Below are positions 1 through 7,288 of a DNA stretch of 23,284 bases, piece by piece. The notes under the pieces were generated by a model. That model saw only the letters and a list, made by a program, of their open reading frames with translations, searched no databases and was not told where the DNA came from. The stretch is from CAYLHB01 sp964383505 (GTDB lineage Bacteria > Patescibacteriota > Minisyncoccia > Phycocordibacterales > UBA12088). The position numbers and the translations under genes were made by a program. Where the stretch lies: contig CAYLHB010000011.1 in the NCBI GenBank assembly GCA_964383505.1, positions 1 to 23,284 on the forward strand, read 5' to 3'. Numbering within the stretch: position 1 is the stretch's first letter; the number at the start of each line of letters is the position of its first letter.

Positions 1-60
1 GCTACACTACTATGAGCAACTACCAGAAGAGTGCAAAAGTACCTGCGGTCATACAATAAG

Positions 61-88
61 TTGACGGCTTGTTTAACAATAGTATAAC
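61..88 (+). promoter_or_regulatory. sigma70-type promoter, target unclear
   Basis: TTGACG at 61-66 and TATAAC at 83-88 are separated by 16 bp, a good housekeeping promoter pattern. Both hexamers and the spacing are the same as in the minus-strand candidate at 12357-12384. Transcription would run rightwards into sequence antisense to the 209-1660 gene. The only open frame near the expected start is a leaderless 19-codon frame at 91-150, which I do not call. Nothing else is recognised in 1-195. Confidence 0.4.
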
Positions 89-195
89 ATATGTACATAT
101 ATGATATGGACCCTCTCTCTACCCCCCAACACGAAAGCTCGGTAGGTTAATTCAACTTAGTTGATTTATTGGTATTTTGGAGGGATGAAAATATA

Positions 196-217
196 GCGCA
201 CGTGGGTGCTAGTGCGC
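196..217 (-). terminator. intrinsic terminator of the SipW/TasA operon
   Basis: On the minus strand GCGCAC (217-212) pairs with GTGCGC (201-196) around a 10-nt loop and is followed by TATATTTTC. The stop codon of the upstream gene (209-211) lies inside the loop, so translation would end within the terminator itself. Confidence 0.6.
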
Positions 218-1660
218 TCTGCGTTCTCGGGGTGGTTTTGTATCAATAGGTGCGAGGAGCACGCCGGAGACTTGATTTTGAATACTCTCCAGAAGCGCAT
301 TGGGGTCAAGTGGGGGCGTGCCAGACCCAATCTCGACACTCGTTTCCCCGCTCACCTCCTCGGTGTGATGCGCATCCTCCTCTTCGTCAAAGTCGCACGT
401 ACTTTCGCCACATTCATCACACACGCACTCGTCACAGCAACCTCCCACCTCAATCGTGGTTGAATTGCTGTTCACGGTCTGGGTGATGGAGATACTTGCT
501 GACGTGTTGCCGGAGGTTACGTTACCACCCGCACCTCCATCTCCTCCATCGCCTCCCGCGCTTCCATTATTTCCACCCGCACCCCCTGCTCCACCGTTTC
601 CGCCGTTTGCGCTGTTGCCACCCGTTCCCATGGAAATGTCCATATCGGTTACCACGGTCGCGTCATTGTCGTTCTCGACATGCACATCAACGTTCCCACA
701 CACCCCACCGCTACACTCACAGTTGTCACACCCTGAGCTATCAAACGTAAACGTGACCGCCACCTCTTCAGTGTCGGTAAAACCACCTGAAAGAATGCCG
801 GGCAAGCCCGTGAGCCAGCCTTCGAAACCTATCGTAAGCGTGCAGGTAGCTGTCTCACCGATGCCCGAAATCGTCTCGGGAAGCTCGGCGAGCAAACGCA
901 GAGCCCCGTCTTCACTTAACGGACCCGCTTGAAAGCTCTGGAGTGGCCCGGTGTAGACGGTCTGAGTCGGCCCGCCACTTGCGGGTGTGTACCTGCCTAT
1001 GAGCGTGAGTGCACTACAAAATGCCGCATCACCCGTGACCGCAGTCGTGGTTGCTTGGTAGGACACGGGGAAGCCATCCTTGTCGGAGGAGACATTAATC
1101 ACCGCATCCGTCATACCCTCGCAGGTGACAGGCGCAGGGTCATCGAGGGAGATGGTGAGGAGATCGATGAAACTCGCCTCAAACATACCTGCGCCCACCT
1201 CGGTATCGTTAAAGTACGATACCGTGCTTCCCACAGCATTCAGTACAAGCCAGTTGCCAAACAAGACTCCCAGAAGGGCGACCATACGTGCGCCCGCGAG
1301 AATCACACGGTGTGGGGAGGCCACTGGAAATGTACGTCTCCGAGAAATGTACACGCGCGCTTCACCTTTCGGAGGGGGCGGTAATCGACAGACCGACTTA
1401 TCTCGAGCGTTACTCTCATCGGCTTCCCGCAGAGAAGCTTCTGTGACACGATGTACCGTAAGTTTACGCGTACGATAGGCACGTGTAATACCGTCAAAAC
1501 ACACAGATGCTCGAGCGCGTTGTGGCGACGTGTCTACAATATCGAAATCGCCCACTACATCCTGCTTCTTGGTTCCAAGCTCGTCTGACTGCGACGACAC
1601 CATTTGAACACCTCTTGTGCCGTCCAAACACCACTTAATGGTTTTAACTAACGTTTTCAT
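209..1660 (-). CDS. Gly/Asn- and Cys-rich surface protein with SipW-type signal
   Basis: Predicted 483-aa secreted or cell-surface protein, last gene of the SipW/TasA operon. A hydrophobic segment at about residues 118-146 is followed by SYFNDTE (148-154), which matches the AYFSDTE-type motif after the signal of TasA/camelysin proteins cut by SipW. Residues 327-400 hold one copy of the Gly-rich module shared with the 7289-12057 genes: NDNDATV, TGGNSANGG, a GG-rich insert, then a TVNSN end. Cys-rich patches flank it (about 311-321 and 408-422), followed by an acidic/His stretch, which suggests disulfides or metal binding. The ATG at 1660 overlaps the peptidase stop as ATGA, so I chose it. It leaves about 115 mostly polar residues before the signal; a GTG at 1354, preceded by an AGGTGA-like ribosome site, is a real alternative start. 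Function is inferred from motifs and context. Confidence 0.7.
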   Translation of the reverse strand: MKTLVKTIKWCLDGTRGVQMVSSQSDELGTKKQDVVGDFDIVDTSPQRARASVCFDGITRAYRTRKLTVHRVTEASLREADESNARDKSVCRLPPPPKGEARVYISRRRTFPVASPHRVILAGARMVALLGVLFGNWLVLNAVGSTVSYFNDTEVGAGMFEASFIDLLTISLDDPAPVTCEGMTDAVINVSSDKDGFPVSYQATTTAVTGDAAFCSALTLIGRYTPASGGPTQTVYTGPLQSFQAGPLSEDGALRLLAELPETISGIGETATCTLTIGFEGWLTGLPGILSGGFTDTEEVAVTFTFDSSGCDNCECSGGVCGNVDVHVENDNDATVVTDMDISMGTGGNSANGGNGGAGGAGGNNGSAGGDGGDGGAGGNVTSGNTSASISITQTVNSNSTTIEVGGCCDECVCDECGESTCDFDEEEDAHHTEEVSGETSVEIGSGTPPLDPNALLESIQNQVSGVLLAPIDTKPPRERRAH

Positions 1661-2397
1661 GGAACAACTACGTGGGGGTGTGCTATACGTCCCACTCGAA
1701 CAACACCATCGAGGATAGGTTGGCGAATCAGCGCGCACGCTTCGTGGCCATGCACCACGTTGTGCCTGTGCGCAACACCAACATCCGGTACGCGAACACG
1801 AGACACCTTATGACGCACCTTCCCCAACGCACCCGCCACACGCACGCCATCATTTGATGCTACGTCTGAGTCTAGTAGCATTTCCCGTCTTCGGCTCATG
1901 TGGGCTACCACCTCACGAAATATGGTGAGCGCTTCGTCCACAATTACCATGAGCGCAGGCACACCCACAAGTAACGCGAAGCCAAAAGGTGTGCGTGCAA
2001 AGTCAAGGAGATACCCCACTACGGGCACATGAGCAATCACCTTCCCTATGATGTCCTGACGAGCCACCGGCTCGGGGTCGGCTTCTTCGTTCGCATCGCC
2101 CTTGGTGGTAAACACCTGTGCCCCTGCCTCGCTACGCGCCTCCACGATGCGGTGTGTCGTGGGCACCTGTGTCTTCGTGTCGGGGCCGAAGGTCACCACG
2201 TCTCCCGCACGGTACTCAAGTGCGGGTTTGATGATAACAAGTGAACCCACGGGAAGGTACGGCTCCATTGAACCAGACTGCACTATCTTCATCTCCACAT
2301 TGCCCGGTATCGGGAGTATGGACACCAGGAGGAGCCCACCTATCGCGATAAGTGCGACAGTGAAGAGGTAGTAGAAGGTTTTGAAGATGGTGGTCAT
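1657..2397 (-). CDS. sipW: SipW-like (ER-type) signal peptidase I
   Basis: Membrane signal peptidase (246 aa) expected to cleave signal peptides of the neighbouring TasA-like proteins on the outer face of the membrane. An N-terminal helix spans about residues 8-28. The nucleophile is in QSGSMEP (Ser43). TTHRIV carries His82 where ordinary bacterial LepB has Lys, the mark of the Ser/His ER/archaeal/SipW subtype. TTKGDANEEAD (about 97-107) supplies the conserved acidic box. A second helix follows at about 143-165. The gene starts 18 bp after the stop of the TasA-like gene upstream and overlaps the next gene by ATGA, so it is clearly operonic. The final 75 residues or so, rich in Val, Arg and His, match nothing I know in the family, which usually ends near 190 aa; they may be a lineage-specific tail or the result of a shifted end. 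Confidence 0.88.
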   Translation of the reverse strand: MTTIFKTFYYLFTVALIAIGGLLLVSILPIPGNVEMKIVQSGSMEPYLPVGSLVIIKPALEYRAGDVVTFGPDTKTQVPTTHRIVEARSEAGAQVFTTKGDANEEADPEPVARQDIIGKVIAHVPVVGYLLDFARTPFGFALLVGVPALMVIVDEALTIFREVVAHMSRRREMLLDSDVASNDGVRVAGALGKVRHKVSRVRVPDVGVAHRHNVVHGHEACALIRQPILDGVVRVGRIAHPHVVVP

Positions 2398-2415
2398 GAT
2401 TCAATATCGCACACA

Positions 2416-3870
2416 CTAGCGCGCTGGCGACACAATGCAGTTGAGCGCCTGTACCGCGTCGAGGTCGTAGCCATCGGCGGTGGCCTCGAACAGAGCAAGG
2501 TCGCTCGCATCCACGATGCGCACGTAGCGCCACGCAGAGCCGACACCTGCGGACGCAATATCCATTTCCGCATCGCGTGTCACGTCGTTGCCCACCTGTG
2601 TCCACGGCCCTACTGGGGTATTGCCCACGAACACGTCCACGCGCTCGTCAGGGTAGCTCGTACCGCCGGTTACCTCCCAGAGCTTGAGGTCGTTGCCTAC
2701 GGCATCAACCACGTTGTTGTCGTTGAAGGAAAGTACGATTTCGGTGGTGTTACCCCCAAGCGGGAAACCGAGTGAGTAGAAACCGTTGAGGATAGAAGCG
2801 TTTGAAGTGTCGTCGTACGGCGTGCCCGTGCTCTGCGGTGCAAAGAGCGCCTTGTCCGGGTCGCTACGCGCGGGTATCACTGCAGTACTGTCCTTGCGAA
2901 GTCCTTGGTCAAAGGCAACCACCTCGTCCGCATACGACTGCACGATTTCACATGCGACCGGCGGTTGCTCCGGCTCCGGGCACTGGTATGCGCTGTCGTG
3001 GCGTGCCTGTGTCGCAAAGAAGGAGACGTCGAGCGTCACCTGGTCGGTTTGGTACACGTTTCCTAGTGATATACCATCACACACCACACCTGAATCGGTG
3101 GCGGGGCTACGAAGCGACCCGCTATTGTCTTGCTGAAGCGGTGTGGTGGTGAGGTCGCCGAAGCACCACGCCTTGCCGATGTGGTAGGTTTGTTCAGGTG
3201 CGAGCGGTTCAAGCACATTCGGTGTCCACACGTTCTCATCGCTGTCCGCAAGCGGTACGCTCCACGTGGTGCTACCGCTGTCGGTAAGCCCCGCGAGCGA
3301 CTGTGTACCCTCGTGGAGCAGGTTTTCGTCGTCTTCGAGCACGTTGTCACCATCATCCGCCCACCAAACAAACTCAAGTGCGCCCGCAAGTTCCCCATCC
3401 CAGAGTGAAGGTACGTTCTGTGCATCGCCCGCACCCAGTTCCGGCTCGTTGCTCGACACATCGTCGTTTGAGGTGAGCGCGACATTCATGCATGCCCATG
3501 CGTTGTTGGTGTCCACATGGAGTGAAATGGTGTCCTCTCCCTCATCGTCCGGCTTGAGGTCGGTAAAGTCAAAAAAGAGATGGCCGTTAGCGAGCTGGTC
3601 TAGGTTCCAGCTTGTAGTGCATGGCGTGCCGGGCACGGGGTAGCCCGCGGTACCCACCCATTGCCAATCTTCCTCGCCTTGTACTTTGCTCACATCCGCA
3701 CACTTATTGCGGTTGTAATAGCTCTCATTGTCCACCGTGAGGTCTATCACGCCGGCCGCAAAGGTGTTGCCGGTTGAACGCTCTGTGTCGCTGAAGTATG
3801 CACCCGTCACGCCCACCACCATGAGTGCGAAACCCATCACCAGCATGCCGCTTTCAAGTATTCTTTTCAT
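2416..3870 (-). CDS. TasA/camelysin-like protein with C-terminal surface domain
   Basis: A 484-aa secreted protein. The N-terminal signal helix (about 8-23) ends in GAYFSDTERSTGNTFAAG and then a DLTVDNE segment, the hallmark of SipW-dependent TasA/CalY (camelysin) family proteins, which form extracellular fibres in Bacillus. The family core covers roughly the first 290 residues and includes a FTDLKPDDEGEDTISLHV segment typical of these proteins. Residues from about 320 form a second domain (SLGFPLGG, DNNVVDAVGNDLKLWEVTGG, VDVFVGNTPVGPWTQVG, WRYVRIVD) with the beta-sandwich look of discoidin-like domains in surface proteins; this suggests binding to a glycan or another surface ligand. It lies between the other TasA-like gene and the signal peptidase. 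The ATG at 3870 has no strong Shine-Dalgarno sequence. Confidence 0.85.
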   Translation of the reverse strand: MKRILESGMLVMGFALMVVGVTGAYFSDTERSTGNTFAAGVIDLTVDNESYYNRNKCADVSKVQGEEDWQWVGTAGYPVPGTPCTTSWNLDQLANGHLFFDFTDLKPDDEGEDTISLHVDTNNAWACMNVALTSNDDVSSNEPELGAGDAQNVPSLWDGELAGALEFVWWADDGDNVLEDDENLLHEGTQSLAGLTDSGSTTWSVPLADSDENVWTPNVLEPLAPEQTYHIGKAWCFGDLTTTPLQQDNSGSLRSPATDSGVVCDGISLGNVYQTDQVTLDVSFFATQARHDSAYQCPEPEQPPVACEIVQSYADEVVAFDQGLRKDSTAVIPARSDPDKALFAPQSTGTPYDDTSNASILNGFYSLGFPLGGNTTEIVLSFNDNNVVDAVGNDLKLWEVTGGTSYPDERVDVFVGNTPVGPWTQVGNDVTRDAEMDIASAGVGSAWRYVRIVDASDLALFEATADGYDLDAVQALNCIVSPAR

Positions 3871-3916
3871 AGTCTAGTTTTGGAATGGTAATACGCTGGT
3901 TTCCCTCACAGCCGTC

Positions 3917-3940
3917 CGAGTCCCACCAGGGTGGGGCTCG
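3917..3940 (-). other. intergenic hairpin between the two TasA-like genes
   Basis: CGAGTCCCACC (3917-3927) and GGTGGGGCTCG (3930-3940) form a near-perfect stem in the 86-bp gap between the stop at 3957 and the ATG at 3870. No T-run follows on the minus strand, so a simple terminator is unlikely. An RNA-processing or mRNA-stabilising stem that lets the first gene be made in excess is a reasonable inference. A comparable stem sits between the genes of the second surface operon (10893-10920). Confidence 0.5.
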
Positions 3941-3956
3941 GTTCAGCTAGGAGTAA

Positions 3957-4952
3957 CTAGTCTTCCTCAGAATCAAATGGAGTATCGTTGTTCCTGTGTT
4001 GCTCAACTTCAAAGCCAAGCGTGGCATTGAGTGAATCTGTCTGAGCTTCGTTACCTACAGTGTTTGGTACATTCCACTCAAGACCAAAGTAGTACGTTGT
4101 GGAACCAACAAGGCGTCCATCATCCGCGATGCCCTGACATACGCCGTACTCTGGTGTGTTATCGCCATCTTCGTCGGTCTGACCATTACCGTTTGCATCG
4201 GTAGCTTCGCAGGTATTGTTTTGGTCAAGGAGTACTCGATATGTAGCCAACGCTTGCCAGATGTTGTGAGTTTCGCCTTCCTCTTCCAAAGTCCCCGGGA
4301 GTATCACAAGTTGCTCACGTTCTTGCTTGATGTTGTCGCCCTCGCCTACATCATTATTGTTTTGGAAGCCTGGAGTAAGACCATCATCAATCCATGCTTG
4401 GAAAATGATGTTTTCCGCAAGCTCGCCACTTCCCGGTGTCACATCTTTAGGCGTAGCTTGTGTGCAGGTGTCAGCCGTCGATTCTTCCTCCGGTTCGGTA
4501 CAATCGTTATCTACGTCTTGTACGTTACTAATCACAAACCTACCCCATGCGTCGTTGTCATAGACATGAAGTGAGATAGTATTCTCACCAAAATCACCGG
4601 GCTTCACATCAGTGAGTGCGAAAAATGGGGTCGTCGCACCAAGATCGGTTTCTTCCCAACTTCCTACGCACGGCATGTTTGGCTGTGGGTAATGATCAGG
4701 TCCCACAGGCTGACCACCTTGGGGTACCTGCCATGTGCCCGTTCCAGCACTTGTTGCGGAATTTTCATCCTCGACACACACCAAACCATTGTAGTGCGCT
4801 TCACTGTCAACTTTAAGGTCAAGTGCCCCCGCTGTGAAGGTATTCCCCGTGCTCGTCTCGGAGTCAGAGAAGAATGCGCCTGTTGCGCCCGCTATTGCGC
4901 CGCCTGCAAATACAATCATTGCGAGCGACAAAATAATTCTTTGTATATTCAT
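3957..4952 (-). CDS. TasA/camelysin-like fibre protein
   Basis: A 331-aa secreted protein, first gene of the minus-strand surface operon. The signal helix (about residues 6-25) is followed by GAFFSDSETSTGNTFTAG and LDLKVDSEAHYNG, matching the SipW-processed TasA/camelysin family. FALTDVKPGDFGENTISLHV is the second family landmark and aligns with FTDLKPDDEGEDTISLHV in the neighbouring paralogue, so the two arose by duplication. No extra C-terminal domain is present; the protein ends in an acidic tail. I placed the start at the ATG at 4952 because the frame upstream of it adds a non-signal-like extension from an alternative codon. The expected role is an extracellular fibre or matrix subunit, by analogy with Bacillus TasA. 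Confidence 0.85.
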   Translation of the reverse strand: MNIQRIILSLAMIVFAGGAIAGATGAFFSDSETSTGNTFTAGALDLKVDSEAHYNGLVCVEDENSATSAGTGTWQVPQGGQPVGPDHYPQPNMPCVGSWEETDLGATTPFFALTDVKPGDFGENTISLHVYDNDAWGRFVISNVQDVDNDCTEPEEESTADTCTQATPKDVTPGSGELAENIIFQAWIDDGLTPGFQNNNDVGEGDNIKQEREQLVILPGTLEEEGETHNIWQALATYRVLLDQNNTCEATDANGNGQTDEDGDNTPEYGVCQGIADDGRLVGSTTYYFGLEWNVPNTVGNEAQTDSLNATLGFEVEQHRNNDTPFDSEED

Positions 4953-5045
4953 GGTAATTATTGTTACTTTGATAATCTTATAAAGACACACCCAACGAGG
5001 CGCACGCGCGCCTTCCGATTTTAATGTTGTGTGTTGTACGCCATA

Positions 5046-5275
5046 CGCTCGATTGGCCCCTTCGAGGTTAGCGAATAATGCCCTTCCAGACTCACCACCT
5101 TATACTGTTGAGCAAGTTTCCCGTTTGCTTTCCAGCTGTCGGGGTCCGCGAGTTGCCGGGAGTGCCCGGCCCGCAGGCCCCACGTAGCTGAAAATCAGCC
5201 CCCTGATCCAGTCACGCACATTAAGCAAGAAAACTCACTTGCCAGAATTCTCCTGCTCTGCTGACAAGTGTCAGC
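5046..5275 (-). other. stem-loop cluster in the leader of the TasA operon
   Basis: The 600-bp divergent spacer 4953-5551 holds no convincing gene but many hairpins: CTCGA/TCGAG (5048-5066), CAGCT/AGCTG with nested GGGG/CCCC and GCCGGG/CCCGGC (about 5133-5190, inner stem 5155-5170), ATCAG/CTGAT (near 5190-5207), GCAAG/CTTGC (5225-5242) and GCTGACA/TGTCAGC (5260-5275). I saw no RNase P, tmRNA or SRP RNA signatures on either strand. If transcribed from the minus-strand candidate promoter at 5310-5336, this would be a structured 5' leader of the TasA operon. The strand is an inference. Confidence 0.45.
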
Positions 5276-5309
5276 CTGCACAAGCGCTTCGTCAACGAAA
5301 AAACATACG

Positions 5310-5336
5310 CTTATAAGGAAACGTCCATGAGGTCAA
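5310..5336 (-). promoter_or_regulatory. candidate promoter of the TasA/SipW operon
   Basis: On the minus strand TTGACC (5336-5331) and TATAAG (5315-5310) are spaced 15 bp apart, slightly short for sigma70. Transcription would begin near 5303 and give a leader of about 350 nt through the hairpin cluster before the ATG at 4952. Confidence 0.35.
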
Positions 5337-5383
5337 CGCATGTCGTTTGACCGAGAGGAAGTGGCTTAACTGCGCCTCAGTTT

Positions 5384-5442
5384 GGCACTGTCCCTTGTCC
5401 GTTGCGGGTGTCCCTTGCTTGTCCCCTACCGGACAGTGTGCC
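5384..5442. repeat. imperfect inverted repeat with internal TGTCC repeats
   Basis: GGCACTGTCC (5384-5393) pairs with GGACAGTGTGCC (5431-5442) apart from a 2-nt bulge. The 37-nt loop contains TGTCC-type words, and TGTCCCTTG occurs twice (5389-5397 and 5409-5417). A perfect consensus DnaA box, TTATCCACA, follows at 5451-5459, and a short stem AGGTA/TACCT at 5472-5485. Such a cluster could be a protein-binding site in the divergent promoter region. No function is established. Confidence 0.4.
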
Positions 5443-5484
5443 GTCACCGATTATCCACAGCATTTTGGTGCAGGTAGCTCTACC

Positions 5485-5512
5485 TTGCTATTGTTTACCA
5501 TTCGCGTATAAA
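5485..5512 (+). promoter_or_regulatory. sigma70-type promoter of the 5552 gene
   Basis: TTGCTA (5485-5490) and TATAAA (5507-5512) are spaced 16 bp apart. The expected start near 5519 leaves a leader of about 33 nt that carries a GAAAGGAAA ribosome site before the ATG at 5552. Confidence 0.5.
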
Positions 5513-5551
5513 TTTAGATAGGTCCATGCGCTTGAATGAAAGGAAACTACA

Positions 5552-6073
5552 ATGCGCGCACCTTGCAAGAAACGCTACGCACTACCCACGCTTACAACAC
5601 TCCTTATTGCCTGCGTCATCCAGTTGTGTACGGGAAATTTCGCCTACGCCAAACTTGACAAAGATTTGACAAGCGGCGAAATTGAATGCATCAAGATGTT
5701 AGATGAAAATACAATTGATGAAGTACTATCTCCTCCCCATCCCAACGATTCGCGCGCGGTGCAGTTTAACCGCACACTCTTTATGTACTGTGGCGCACAC
5801 GCGATAATAAAAGAGATTGATCAAGCTCCGCATCATACTGTGCACTGTACAAACCCTGCATTGTTGCGCTTGTGGTTCTATACCACACAGGGCGCAGATT
5901 CGGTGATAGCGCTTTACAAACGCTATACCACGTTGGGAGCTGAAGCAAAAAAACTTCTCTATGAATCTTCAAAGTTCTTCCACCAGATTATCACCGAATT
6001 TCGTGTGAAATGTGGTCCCAGCACCCTCATGCCCGTCGAGCAATCGGCGGGCTCACTTGTTTTCAGTGGGTGA
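5552..6073 (+). CDS. small secreted protein of unknown function
   Basis: I do not recognise a family for this 173-aa protein. It has a clear Sec signal peptide: basic residues at 2-8, a hydrophobic core at about 11-26 and a likely signal peptidase I site after AYA at residue 33. The mature part is about 140 residues, probably mostly helical, with Cys at several positions (CIKML, MYCGA, VHCTN, VKCGP) that could form two disulfides outside the cell. The ATG at 5552 is preceded by GAAAGGAAA at a good distance and by a promoter at 5485-5512. It is a lone plus-strand gene among minus-strand genes, and its 3' end overlaps the convergent antiporter gene by 21 bp. Confidence 0.7.
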   Translation: MRAPCKKRYALPTLTTLLIACVIQLCTGNFAYAKLDKDLTSGEIECIKMLDENTIDEVLSPPHPNDSRAVQFNRTLFMYCGAHAIIKEIDQAPHHTVHCTNPALLRLWFYTTQGADSVIALYKRYTTLGAEAKKLLYESSKFFHQIITEFRVKCGPSTLMPVEQSAGSLVFSG

Positions 6074-7213
6074 ATACTTCGCAAACATTCGTACCCACAG
6101 AGGCGAGAGGAGAATTGATATGGCTATCACTAGTACCGCCGTCTGGTACCCTGTACGACTCATCACCCCAAGCGCAACACCTTCAGCGGCAATAAGAAAG
6201 GAAAACTCACCAATTTGCGCAAGGAGTGCACCCGCAAAAAGTGCGGTGCGCCACGGGTGACCCGCTACGTGAAAAATAGTGGCGTTTACCACGGTGTTGA
6301 GACCAAACACAATGAACACAAGCGCAATAATGGCGAGCGGGTTATCTCGTAGCACTTCAAGGTCTATGAGCATGCCAATTGAAATAAAAAAGAGGGCGAC
6401 AAGGAATATTTCGAACGAGTGGAGTTGTCTCCTCACCCACTCAATGCCACTAGTGTTGGCAATGACTACGCCCGCCAAGAACGCCCCAAAACCGAACGAG
6501 AGTTTGAAAGCATTGGCAAGCAGTGCAAACCCGAAACACACTAGAAATGCGAGGAAAAGTTGGTGTTCATGATTACTTAGGAACTTCGTAAGCGATTTAG
6601 GAGCACGCAGATTGCGCTTATAGAAAATAAGCGCGATGAGGGCAGAAAAGAAGAGTACCCCGAGCGCTTAAAGACCGTAGTGCGTTGCAGAACGCGAGCC
6701 AAGTGCACTTATGACAAGGAGCATGGGCACCAGCATGAGGTCTTGCATCACCAGTACCCCTGCCACTTCCCGACCGAGACGGGTATCATGGAGCTTCTGA
6801 TCACGCAGGAGTTTAAAGACAACCGCAGTGGAAGAGGGCACCGCCACGAATGCAAGGAGTATTGACCGTTCAACTTCCCACCCAAGGAAAAAGCCGAGCA
6901 TAGAAATGAGAAGGACCGTGAGTGCAATTTGCCCCAGGGTGCCGAGTAGCATGGTTCTCCAAGAATCTTGCAGACGCGGGAGTGTGAACTCCGCACCCAT
7001 GAAAAAGAGGAGAATAATCACCCCGATTTCCCCGAGGCGACTCAAGAGTTCAACGTCTTGAAAAAAGCCAAATCCAAACGGGCCGATCAGAATGCCTGCG
7101 ACAATATAGGCAACGGGAGAGGGCTGGCGGAGTGCGTGGAGCGCAAGCAGTGTAGCAACTACTACAAACGAAATGAGAACGAAATCGAAGAGTAGTCCAT
7201 CGAAGCTATGCAT
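6053..7213 (-). pseudogene. Kef/CPA2-type cation:proton antiporter, in-frame TAA
   Basis: Multi-helix membrane protein of the monovalent cation:proton antiporter-2 family (KefB/KefC-like Na+/K+:H+ exchange domain). The first part (7213-6668) has VAYIVAGILIGPFGFGF, FFMGAEFTLPRL, VPSSTAVVFKLL and VAGVLVMQDLMLVPML, all typical of CPA2. The second part (to 6053) has GFGAFLAGVVIANTSG, FFISIGMLIDLE and LLAQIGEFSFLI. Between them codon 182 is TAA (6670-6668). The frame is otherwise open and unshifted and resumes with plausible transmembrane sequence, so one substitution or base-call error separates the halves. The whole frame is 387 codons counting both stops. No C-terminal RCK/TrkA domain is encoded. 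It is downstream of the 7239-7263 terminator, so it probably has its own promoter. Confidence 0.85.
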
Positions 7214-7238
7214 GGCCGAATTGTAGCACGTGAGCCAA

Positions 7239-7263
7239 CAAAACCCCTACACGAGGGGTTTTG
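7239..7263 (-). terminator. intrinsic terminator after the 996-aa repeat protein gene
   Basis: CAAAACCCC (7239-7247) and GGGGTTTTG (7255-7263) form a perfect 9-bp stem with a 7-nt loop. It lies between the stop at 7289 and the antiporter ATG at 7213, and in minus orientation the 3' arm ends in TTTTG. The A/T flanks make it possibly active in both directions. Confidence 0.75.
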
Positions 7264-7288
7264 TGGTTCCTTGGTCTTTGTAGTAGGT

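Noticed and set aside
91..150. 19-codon leaderless frame after the promoter at 61-88
   Set aside because: Too short to judge, no recognisable sequence, and no evidence of translation.
456..932. Pro-rich plus-strand frame of 158 codons opposite the Gly-rich protein
   Set aside because: It is the complement of GGN-type codons, which always opens a Pro-rich antisense frame; no ribosome site and no family.
5046..5275. RNase P RNA, tmRNA or SRP RNA gene
   Set aside because: I found no GAGGAAAGTCC-type P RNA core, no tRNA-like tmRNA end and no GGAAGGAAGCAGCC-type SRP loop on either strand.
5451..5459. Chromosomal replication origin at the perfect DnaA box
   Set aside because: Only one box, no AT-rich unwinding element, no dnaA or dnaN nearby; a single 9-mer can occur by chance.
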